From NCBI RefSeq assembly GCF_009389715.1, contig NC_052404.1, positions 6,842,745 to 6,906,744 of the forward strand: 64,000 bases of DNA, read 5' to 3'. This DNA is from Phoenix dactylifera (taxonomy: Eukaryota > Streptophyta > Magnoliopsida > Arecales > Arecaceae). Each line of letters begins with the position of its first letter. Within the stretch, counting starts at the first letter, position 1. The position numbers were made by a program, and so were the translations under genes. Under the pieces are notes generated by a model. It ran no database searches, was not told the origin of the DNA, and saw nothing but the letters and a program-made list of their open reading frames with translations. Positions 28,234-40,200 of this stretch are shown here, in pieces.

Positions 28234-31200
28234 TCATTCTAAGCGTTCCATCTGCGATAGAAGATTATTATACATGGATCAAGAATGGACCAATAAAATG
28301 TTGAGATATAGGTCAGAAAACATGAAGATCACATGAGAATGAACACCAAAATTGATGATACCACTGCATATGGTATATAAGAAATCAGAAGGCTTTTCCT
28401 ACAATTGCTATCCCAAGCTATCCCTCAATGACTGGAAAATGAGTATAAGAAGACTCTTCTCATGTACATGGCCAGTGACAGCTAGCACTAAGACAAAAGT
28501 TGATTCTTGAGCCTCGCTTCCATGGGCGAATGCAGATGTCACAAAAGAAAAATGGAAAATATTCCTGGTCAATGGCCCTAAGGGCTTACAATGAACTAGA
28601 CAGCCGCATGTAAGCACTGGATGCAGATCTGGAAGATTGAAATGCTATTTCTATCTCACAAGAACTATGTCGACATAATTGCAGGAATCAGCTTTCTAAA
28701 GTGCTTGGGTATCATAATTTTCTAGGCTTGTTCATAACAAAAATAAATATTCCATCAGCCCATTTTGATAACAAGGATGAAACCCAACAAACGACTTCAT
28801 CAGAAAAATAAAGAACAAATACCTTCCAAAGGCCATCATTTAAATAGTGCATATTATCAACTCCAATTCCCTTGTTGATAGAGCTACTGCAGCAACAAAC
28901 AGAGTACATCGTTCAACACAAGGAATGTGAAAAAAAAAGGAAGAAAGATATCAAAATCTGAAAATAACCCTTTTTTTCTGCTTGAGATACTATTTGATGC
29001 CAATGTATCATTCATGAACAAAGAGAGGCATGCATACACTAGCAGGGCACAAACAAGTTCACAATGGAAATTTTCAGTTACATAATGATGTAACCATTTA
29101 TATAATTACAAGTGGGATAAGAAGAGTATGGGTACCTTTAAATGCACTCTTTTAGTGTAAGACATGAAAATGTAATAATTTGTTGATACAAACGTTGCAA
29201 GATTGTTATAGAACCCAATTAAGTTCAGAAGCATAAGTATTTAGGAAGAGTATTCCAGTCAACACCATAACCACAAACCCACCCAACACCCCATCCACGG
29301 CGCACGCATGCGAGAGAGAGAGAGAGAGAGAGAGCCCAAGCTATGCATGCAGGGCTGGAGTGCAGTTTTAGTATTTCATACAGTACCATAACTCCTCTTT
29401 CTCCACCATGCAAAATTCGAACAACATTTTACCATGCAGTATAACTCGGCAGTTAGGTATCCATAAGTCATGCTTCTGCAATAGAATCCTTAGTATTACA
29501 GTCAATTTTATGAATGCAGTCCCTAGGCTGCATCACATTACCTATATGGTTATCATAAATGGCCAGGCTGCATATAGGCAGAATAGGCATCCCACTTAAC
29601 AATACCCAACCACATAACTTAGCATAATGTGCATGTATAACCAACTGCATGTGCCCCTGAATAATTGTTTGCATACTTCATTCATGCCATGCGGCCCCTT
29701 GACAATCCGGATACCGTGGCCACCTTTCAAAATACCGTCCATTATTATTATGACTTTTGTTTCTCATTACTGCCTTCCAACCTTCAAGTGGTTTTCAAGT
29801 GAAGAACAGAAATGTAACATGATTCCCTAGTTTAAGGTAAAGCCTACCGAAACTCAAGAAGATTTCATGCCTACATAATGTTTAGAACCCGTGAAGCTGC
29901 TACTTTAAACAGGAAACACCCCCAATGCCTACCACCCTCACGTGCATATCCCATAGTATTATTAATATGGGTAAGGAGAAATTAGGATCTCTTTGCTGAC
30001 CACTGTTAGAAATCATCAAGTAAACAACTGAATGACCTTTTCTTCGTGGTGGATTTCTTACATTATTTGGACAAAACATTTGAGAATGCAATCAACAACC
30101 TTATGGCTTCAAGATTTACATGTAGAAGCAACCTGTTCACTAGTTTAACCTCAGTGATCCTTGGGAAACTTACGAGAAGTAAAATTAAAGTATTATTCAG
30201 GCCAAGCACAAGCAAATGTCGAGAATTAAAATCAAGAACCACTTGTCAATGGTCGAATAGCCCAAACAACACAAATAGTTCTTCCATTAATTTCATCCAT
30301 AAATAAGAGAAGCATCGTTCTCTCTAATTTAGAAAATATAGGTTTCCTGACTAGGGAATCTTCCATTTTTATCAACATCTTTGATCAATTTCTCACCCTG
30401 TATACTAGTAATCACCTATACAGCCTTTTTTAATCTAAGGAGTAGCTTATAAAACAATATAAGTAAATCAACTAAGGATCATTTAACCATGAATTTCCAT
30501 CTTTGCATCTGTAAACTATCAATTGATATAGCTTAAACTACACGAGGAGCTTATAAAAGTGGCCTTTATTTATAGAAGACTAGACACTGATCATGAATTG
30601 AAATTGGTGAAAAAATGAGAAAATATGAAAAAAAAAACATCATCACTCTTAAATATATATATCTGAATAATTAGCAATTGATATGTAATTGATCAATGGA
30701 ACCTCAAAATATATTACAACTACTTAAAGGGGGGAAAACCAATGTAAGATAAAACCTACATATCTTTTGCTGTCATTTTTGTATATCCAATTGCCAAAGC
30801 ATGTTGTTTTCCTTCCGCCATTATGGCCTGAAAATAATGAAGATACAGAAATCAGCCATTATTCCCTACATCACAGCACACAGAAATATTACTTGTACAA
30901 AAGTAATGTGTAATAACTAATAAGTATTTTAAAGGCTGCATGACTACCTAAATCTAAACACATTGTAAGTTGTAACAGCAACCACTCAACCAAATCCTAT
31001 TGGTTGATATGCTATGTCAATACCTCCTGAGGGGGAGATAACCCAGAAATTACAGTCACTGAACAGTTGTACTTGATGGCAATTTGTTCTATGGCTACTC
31101 CATGCATGGCCTAGCAAAACTGAACATGATGCCAATTTGTTCTATGGCTACTCCACAAAGTAGCCTACCAACTGATGTATCTGAGTTGACCAGTTCACCC

Positions 31201-34200
31201 TTGACTTGTTGAAGTCATAGGGATTAAATTTTACATTCTATAACTACAATATAAATATAAATCAACTTTTGCTATGACCTGTAAAAGAGAATCTTTACCA
31301 CAGGGGTTTCTTCCAATACTTCATCATCCAAAGCGCCACCAGGCGATGTCAGACCAGGACACATAATGTTAGCACCAGAAAGGACAAATTTGATCGCGCC
31401 TCTATCCACCTGAAACTTTTTCATTATATCTGGATCTGAGAGAGCATAAGAGAAAGGATGAGAACCTAAAGAATTACAGGGTTAGACTACTACTCAATTA
31501 CTACTCAATATTAAGGCATCAGTTTGACTCAAAGAAGGTGCAATTTTTAGTGATCACATCACCCATGGGGAATATACAACAAATCATTTGCTGCTCAGCC
31601 AACTCATAAAACAAAAGGTAACCTATACATTACAAAGCTTGGAAACTAACCTTATACGAAACAAAAAAAATATAGGAAGAATAAGAGCCAAGGAGATACT
31701 TTACATTGATGAAGTAACCTCAATGTTGGCATGTAAGGACTATCTCGAACATTGAAAAATAGTGGTACATTGTTTTTTTTTTTTTTGGTAAATCGGCCGC
31801 TCACACATGACGAGCGTGAAGCTGGCCTACAAAATCAGAAAACAAAATGCTACGCAAGGACGCAGGCACAGCATCGTGGCCTGTCCAAAAAAAATCTCCC
31901 GAATGATGAGCCGCGAAGGAAGCAACCCAGTCAGCCGCACCGTTTGCCTTCCGATATACGTGCGAGGCTTGGTAGGAGGCAGTCTCCCCCAACGCTCTAC
32001 GAATATCGAGAAGCAGCGGCCGGTCGTCGACTGAGTACCCCCCTCCCCGGATCCACCCAACCACCGTGGTCGAGTCTCCCTCGAGAAGGAAGTGACCCTC
32101 ACCAAGTACCCGCCTCGCATAGGAGACACCCTCCCAGGCCGCCTGAAGCTCTGCGGTCGCCACTGATGAGTCAAAAATCCTGCGTCCACCTGCCGCCACA
32201 AGTCTGGCATCATGATCCCTAATGATAAATCCCACACCTCCGCAGCTCCCATCCGCTGATACACTGCCATCAAAGTTCACCTTGAGAAAGCCAGGGGGTG
32301 GGGGCACCCAGGATACAAGTATCGTCCTGGACGCTGCAGTAGCAGAATGGGGGCCCCAGATGTCCCTAGCCAACCCAGTAGGTGTAGACTCAACAGCGCC
32401 GATGATCTCCGCCGCAAGCCGTAGAGCTCGATCCGCCACCAACCTCGGATGGTGGCTCTCACCATCGAAAACCCATGTATTCCTCCCCAGCCAACAATGA
32501 TAGGCCAGGTAGGCATCACGAGTCCCCCTCTCCTCGCGTACAGACCCCCGGACCGAGGCCTCCAAGTGACGGAGGAACTCCTCAACGGACGTCCACAACT
32601 GCCTCTGGTCGGGCTGAGCTGAAGCATGTCTCCATATCTGGCTAGCTCTAGGGCACTCAAAAAGAACATGATAGATGGTCTCCTCTGTCGCCTGACAAGC
32701 TCCACATCCGGCCTGGACCCTCACTCCTCGTCTCACCAAAACCCCACAAGTAGGTAAACACCCCCAAGCCACCTTCCACAGGAACAAGGCCACTCGAGGG
32801 TGAATGTGCATCCTCCAAATCCAGCCGCAGTCCATCTGTCTCGCAGAGGGCCCTCTACCAATTGCTAAAAGGTCCCGAACTCTCACAGTCGTCCCACCTG
32901 TCCTGCTCCATACCCTCCTATCCACTGCCTCCCCCTCCGGGATCGGCAGAGCTAGGACGCGCTCAGCAAGGTGCTCCCCGAATACCTGTCGAACAAGGCT
33001 CGTGTCCCACCTCCGCTCCCCCTGGGCAAATAAGGCACACACTCTACGTCCCTCCATCCAGCCATGGTCAATCTCGGTGGGCCACCCCTGCAAAGCTACC
33101 TCAGCCAACCATCTGTCCTCCAAAATGCTGATCGACCGCCCATCCCCAATCTCCCACCTGATCTCTGGCAACACTCCTGGGGCGCGAACGCAGATCTCTC
33201 TCCAAATAAAGGAAGCTCCTCGGCCAGTACGTAGGACGTAGTGGGGGGCAGGGTCCCCGTACTTCGCCCTCAACAGTGAGCCCCAAAGGCCCTCAGGCTC
33301 TAGAAGAAACCTGGCTGCCAACCTGGTCGCCAATAACTCCCTCCGCTCGACCAATGAGTGAATACCAAGTCCTCCCCTGTCAGTCGGCTGGCAAATAGAC
33401 TCCCAAGCCACCATGTGAACACCATCTCTGCCTCCCCGCCGTCCCCAGATGAAAGTGCGAAACATCCTCTCCAATCCCCGGATCACAGCAAGAGGGACCA
33501 GGGTATTGGAGAGCAAATAAATGGGGATAGAGCTCAACACTGGCCGTACCAAGATGACTCGGCCCATCATCGACAGTGCACCCACCTGCCAACCCTCCAA
33601 ACGGTGGGTGATGCTCCGCTCCATGGATGTACACTCCCTCCGACGTAGACGGCGTCCCGTAATAGGCACCCCGAGGTATGTAAGGGTCCCCACCTGCTCT
33701 CCAATCCCTAGTAGGCTCATAATAGACTGCCTCGCCCCATGGTCAGTCTTCGGGCTAAAGAAAATGGCAGACTTGGTCAGATTGACCTGCTGCCCCGACA
33801 TACCACAATATGCCCCCAAGATCCTACTAATGGCCCGGGCTGATCTGCTCGTCGCGCGGGCTAACAGTATACAGTCATCAGCGAATAGCAGATGCGAAAC
33901 CCTAGCCGTCCCGGCCCCCGGGCCATAGACCTGCAACTCCTGCTCATGGACTGCCTGTCTGAGTGCACGGGACAAAGAATCTGCACATAGAATGAACAAA
34001 AGTGGTGACAAAGGGCAACCCTGTCTCAATCCTACCGACGACTCGAAGAAGCATGATGGTGAGCCATTAAACAATAAGGCAAAGGACGGGGACAATATGC
34101 AACCGAGCACCCATCTGACCCACTGTGGGTGAAATCCAAATCCCTCCAGGCATCGCCGCACAAACTCCCATCTCATCCTGTCGTATGCCCGCTCCATATC

Positions 34201-37200
34201 AAGTTTGACTCCCATTAAGCACCTGCACTTAGGCGCTTTCTGGAGGTCAGTCATGAACTCATGAGCAATGAGGACGTTATCCGAAATGGAACGCCCCCCA
34301 ACGAAAGCCCCCTGCTCAGGGCAAATGAGTCTGGGTAGGATACCCCTCATCCTCTGGACTAGTACCCTCGCCACCACCTTATACAGGGTGGTACACAAGC
34401 TGATCGGTCTGTAGTGGCTCGGCTCAACAGGGTCCTGTCTCTTCGAAATCAGTGTAATGAAAGTCCTCCTCCACTCCACAGGCATTGCTGTCGACACAAA
34501 AAACTGCTGGACTGCCGCGGTCACCTCCTGTCTGACTATGTGCCAATACCTCCTGAAAAAGACAGGGGGGAAGCCATCTGGGCCCGGGGCTCTGTCCTCG
34601 CGCAAAGACCAAAGGGCCGACTGTACCTCCTCCCCGGACACTGGACTGACCAAAGCTGCGTTCTCCTCCACTGACACCTGCCTCCCTGGTACCGGTCCGC
34701 ATGCACCTCCATCTGTACCTCCAGACTCGGTCCATCTATCACGAAAAAACTGCATCAAGGTCCTCCTGACTGTCTCCTGATCTTCAGACACCCGCCCACT
34801 GCTATCCCTAATCCGGCCAATCCGGTTCCGATGTCTCCTGATGATGGTCGACTGGTGAAAGAATCTGGTATTCCGATCCCCCTCCCTAATCCACTGGATC
34901 CTAGACTTTTGCCTCCAAAACACCTCCTGCTGCCTCAAAAGGGAAGCGTGTCCAGCCAGTAGTCCCCTGAGCTCCCCCTGATCCACATCTGAAAGACTAC
35001 CCCCTCTGTCCTCAAGTGCCTGTAACCTAGTGATGGATGCCTCCGTCTCCTCCACCCTCCTGAAGATATTCCCCACCTCCTCCTTATTCCACCTTTGCAA
35101 TCAGCGTCTGGTTAGCTCAAGTTTCCGGGTAACCCTATACATCACATCCCCCTAACCGGCATCTGCCACGCCTCTCTCACCACCTCCCACGACCGTGGGT
35201 AAGACAACCATACCTTCTCAAAGCGAAAAGGACAATGAACTGGAAAGGTATAAGAGGTACTCACCAATACTGGGCAATGATCAGAAGCAATCCTGGGCAG
35301 GTGGCGCACCAAGAAGTCCGGAAATCTCTGAAGCCATCCGGGCGTCGCGTACGCTCGGTCAATCCGCTCCCAAACACGTGCCATCCCCAGCCTGTTGTTG
35401 CACCAGGTGAAGCGCGGACCAGTGAAACCAAGATCCGCCAGCCCATTGGACTGTATAAAGTCCTGGAACTCTCTGACCTTAATGTTGTTGGAGAAGACCT
35501 TACCCCCTCTCTTGTCCTCCGGGCAGTCAATGCAATTGAAGTCCCCTGCCATTATCACAGGGTGGCCAAGCTGAATGAGGCTGGTGGCCTCCTCCCACAA
35601 GACTCTCCTCTCCCGATGGTCTGTACTGGCATATGTGGCTAAAATGACCCACGGAGGCCCAGCCCCCTCAGAAATAACCAGGATCACCTGTTGGTTGCAC
35701 TTGTGGAATACATCAATGCCAACACCCCCCAACCTCCATAACACAATGATGCCCCCTGAGAGGCCCCGTGAGTCCACCGCATATGTCCCCCATGATCGCG
35801 GGATGGCACGCCTAGCTCGTTCCAAACTAGATCCCGACAGTCGGGTCTCAAGCAAAACACAAACATCTGGGTCATGCAAACTCACTAACCTACGGAAGGC
35901 CGGCCGAAAGGAAGGCTTCCCCGCTCCCCGACAGTTCCAAAGAAGAACCTTCATAACAACACTTGGGTGTTTTGATGCATGGCCACCCCTTCGGGGTCTT
36001 GCAGCCCTCCCTCCTTACTACACGCCGCACCCTCTTCCGGCCCGGCCATCTCAAGCACCACCTTCAATTGGTGTACCAAGGCTTCGTGTGCAGTTCCTCG
36101 TGGTTGCTCGGTGCTCACAGGCTCACTCTGAACTTCCATCTCCCTGGGCTCCTTTGCCGTTCCCCCCTTAGGCATCTCACCTAGGGTCTTCTTCCCAGGT
36201 GAGCAGACTGTGGCAGTGAGCAAAATTTCATCCCGCACAGTCTCGGCCCCATCACCGACCTTGGTTCCTCCGCAGACCGACTTGGGAGAAGACCCAAGCT
36301 CCGCTGACGGGAGGCCACCTCGCCCAAGCTCATCCACCGCCCGAGCATCCACCCCGCCTGGCGCCACCGGAGGCAGACCCCCATCTCCACCGCCCGCCGC
36401 CATACCCCGTCGCGGAACGGGATCCGCAGAAGATCGCTTCCGGTTGAAACCACCCTTGCCGCCCCCGCCGACCGGCCTCCCAACTCGCGGGCCTTCCGCA
36501 ATCGCCGGAGACGCGCTCCGACTCCTGAAACGCCGCCAGTCGCCATTCTTGCTCGCCGCCCCGGCCACCGGCACGCGGAACCCCGGCACGAAAGACCCAG
36601 GCACCGGAGGGGCCGAGTGGTCTCGGGCCAGACCTCGCTCCGGCCCGAGGGCCCCCCGCCGCTTCGAAGGGCTTCTGGCCCTTTTCATTGGGCTGGGTCC
36701 GCTGTTCAGGCTGGGAGGGCCCAGCCCAGGCCCCTGATCACAGGCCCCAGTCTGGACCGGGCCCGCTTGGGTTTGGACGACTCCCTGCCGAGTTAGACTC
36801 GGTGTCGACTCGGTCCGCTGCACCGGTGTCGCCGCCACGCCCAGCACCGGTCCGACTCCTCCCGCTCCCTTCGCCGGCGAGATGCGCCGAGCGACCTTCT
36901 TAGGCTTCCGCCAGCCCTCAGAGTCCGGCGATGACTGAGGCTCGCTCGCCCCTCCCTTGGCCGGACCCGGGCCCGAGTCGGTATGAACCGGTTCCCGAGT
37001 CGGCTCGGTGCAGGAAGTCGTCGTCCCCTTTGGCCTAGCCGGAAACCTAGCCCCACCGCCACCTCGCTGTGCCGGAAACCTAGAAGAGGTCATCCATGGG
37101 CCGAAGACTCTCGGCCTACTCCCCCCGGGTAGGTTTCCCTCCGTAGACGACGAAGAGCCGCCAGGAGCTCCATTAACCATCGGGATCGATCTCCCTTCCG

Positions 37201-40200
37201 CCTCGCAGAACCGGCACTCCCCCGCCTAATGACCAGTGCGGGCACAGAGGTAGCAGAGGCTCGGCAGATCCTCGTAAACGAAGGCCTGCCAGAACCTATT
37301 CTTCCCCCATTGAACTAGTGTACCAGGAACCAGTGGGAGGCTAGCGTCGATCTCGACCTTTGCTCGGGCATAGCCGACCCTCCGCCTCTCGCTTGACACC
37401 GCATCAAGCGTAAGTGGCCTGCCCGCCGCCGCCACCATCTCCAGGATGGATGCATTATACCAATATTCCAACGGCAGCCCCGGTAGCCTAACCCAGACAA
37501 CTGTCCGGCTAACCGAGTGGACGCCCGGGGTGAAATCAGGCCGCCAGTCCTCCATCGACATCAGCTGGCCCCCCACCAGCCAAGGGGCCACTGCCATTGC
37601 CTTCGCCCGCTCCTCCCCTGACCCGAACCGGATCGTCAGAACACCCTCCGCCATTGGAAGAACCTCCACCGGTTGCAGGAGCTTAGCCCGTCCTCTGAGT
37701 TCACGAGCCACAACCTCTGCCGGAATGCGCCGCCCCAAACTCTTGGCGTGCACAGCTCTCCCCTCCCAATCACTCCTCGCCTGCATCACCCTCTCCGTCG
37801 GCAACGTTACCACCCGGGGAAAACGACGCTCGAGCTCAGCCAGCTCCTCCTCGGTAAACCGATGGCAGCCCATCTCCGGTTGGGACGGAAGCCCTCGCGC
37901 CACCCCAACCCACCGTGGAGTGGTCTCCGCCCGGCCTGGCAAGGGACCATCCCGATTCCCCCGATCAGAAAGCCCCCCGGCGGCTGCCATCCGGCGAACC
38001 CACCAGCTACTCGGTGGAAAGCCAAGTTCCCCTCTCTCTCCTCTCTCCTCTCTCTCTCTCTCCTCTCTCCTCAACGGTGTTTTCCATCGTGGTACATTGT
38101 TCACCACCACAAGATTGAGATGATTTTGGCTTAAATAAAGAGAAAAATGCATTAATCAAGATGTCCAGTTTAGTAGTGGATCAACTTTCATCATTTCATA
38201 CATGGACAGCTAGAAAACAAGTCGCTAAACAAAAATAATGAGAATGAGTTGGCATTTTCAGTAAGAAATCTTTCAAAATTTAATAATCTGAACATCAATG
38301 CTTTAGGATGCCCAGAAAAGTTCCAAATGGTCCAGCAGACAATTTTTAATGCCTTACACAAAATTCTACAACATACATTATTGACCAGTAACATGAGAAA
38401 CATGGAAGATACATTGGTTGACATAAAACAAACTCCAAAATAACTTAGATATTGCAAAATAAATCTACCCAGAAAGCCACGTTAAAAGGGATATCCTCCT
38501 TGTATCACTGCCAGATGTGCAGCATTACATTCTATGATTCAACTCATATTTATCTGATCTTATTCCTAATCTGAAACCTCCTTGCTTAAAGGAAAAACTT
38601 TTTGCTGCTCCATATCTCTATGTTGCACATACACTTGCAAAGACAAACCTAATATGTAATAGCCCTCCTGTACTTAGAGAAATATGATTGGATATGTAAG
38701 ATTGAAATGTAAACCTTCTCTTAATGTGCTAAATACTGAATAATACTGAAATCGGTGATGTGCCTTAGAGACTAATCTATAAGACTTTTTTTTTTGAACA
38801 GAACTTTTGGACCTTAACAATGTCTTGGCATAATAGAATTAATGGGATCTTAAGATCCAAAAAAATAGCTTGGTTTTTAAAGTTGATATTTTGATCTAAT
38901 GCTAAACATCTAAAGTTTGAACTAAAAATGAGATACCAACTTTTAAACCTTAATAATTAGATTTTCTATAAGCATTTTTTGTTGAACTCAAATGAGGAAA
39001 GGGGGTTTACTAACTTATTTACATGTAATGTCTTTAGTAAATGTCCTCTTTTCTATTTACTTCAATAATATTCAGTAAATAAGTGTTGTTGCTGAGGGCC
39101 CTGTTGGAATTTAACCTACTGAGTCATCATCTTCTTGACCAGCTAAGGAAGGAAAGGAAATATAGTAAGAATAAGAATAAGAAGAAGGAGGAGGAGGAGG
39201 AGGAGGGGAACTTTTATGGATTTCACTGGCTTTAAACATTCAGTAACTTCTTGATGCATAATTCAAATAGTCTTTTCCAAAAACTATGGATTTCCTTGCA
39301 AGTGACTATTCCACGCCTTTAGAAATTAAGGTTTTAAAATTTGCTTTCTAATTTTGAATCTCTTAGTCGCTCCATGTTTACATGTCTTTAGAAATTCACA
39401 ATCTTAGTATCTGTTTGAAAATCGCTGGACTACTTTGCCAGTAAGTCTTCCACGTGACTTGGAACCAATTTTTTTTAGTTTCTTTGAAACTTACAGTTAA
39501 TATCAAGATTGTGTTATTTTGAAGTTCTAATCATCACAATTGTTTTCAACACTTGCAATCTTTAATATTTCGACTCTCCAACTGAATTCAATCTCCAAGT
39601 TGCATTCAAACTTGCATATTCTCAATCTGAAATGTGGTTGATTTTAAAATTATTTGTTTTCATTTGAAAACTCTAGACGTATGTGTGTTTTGAAATTGCT
39701 ATTATAAAATTAGTGTATCTCCTTCGATTTGAAACCATATATTTATTGAAATTCTCTAAATGCTAGGTCAGAAATAGTGTTTATTCTCTTTGGAGCTTTT
39801 ATTAATTATTTAGTATGAAATTTGTGAAATTTGTTAAAGTATGAAATATTGACATAATTCTAAATAGAATTGAAACCTTAGCTGGGAGGTATATGAGTGA
39901 CCCCACTCAAGTTGTGGCAAGGAACTCGATGGTATTTGTGGTCACATCTGGATTACCAATGAAAGTCTAAATGGACCCACAACCAGCTGGTACACAGGTG
40001 GCCTCACTTGATTTATTGATGAGAAAGCACATGCTATGTGGTATATGTGGACCCTTGGCCGAGTAGCCTGAGTACAGCCGAGGATATAAGTGACCTCATT
40101 TGCATTAGCAATGAGGATAATAAGTGGCCTCATTCAAATTATCGGAGACAATATAAGTGGCCTCACTTGCGTTTGCAATGAGGATCTAAGTGACCTCAAG

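Larger units (their letters stand above)
31775..38088 (-). mobile_element. L1-type LINE with RNase H, near full length, inserted in the MCTS1 exon
   Basis: About 6.3 kb in the same orientation as the host gene. From its 5' end: a 98-bp GA-rich leader (38088-37991), ORF1 (37990-35951), ORF2 with endonuclease (35954-35142) and reverse transcriptase plus RNase H (35100-31801), a 14-bp 3' UTR (31800-31787) and a poly-A tail seen as T14 (31786-31773, the first T's shared with the duplication). It is flanked by a perfect 13-bp duplication. Catalytic motifs of endonuclease, reverse transcriptase and RNase H are present. Three lesions are visible: a TAG in the ORF1 zinc knuckle, a one-base loss in a G run, and a TGA between the endonuclease and reverse transcriptase. 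The GC-rich body contrasts sharply with the AT-rich host introns on either side. Confidence 0.95.

Noticed and set aside
31752..38134. Many plus-strand frames across the LINE
   Set aside because: Shadows of the GC-rich minus-strand LINE ORFs, which carry all catalytic motifs.
38152..38154. ATG at 38152 as start of a host-LINE fusion gene
   Set aside because: That ATG lies in MCTS1 intron 3, upstream of the exon 4 acceptor at 38130; the real entry to the frame would be by splicing from exon 3.
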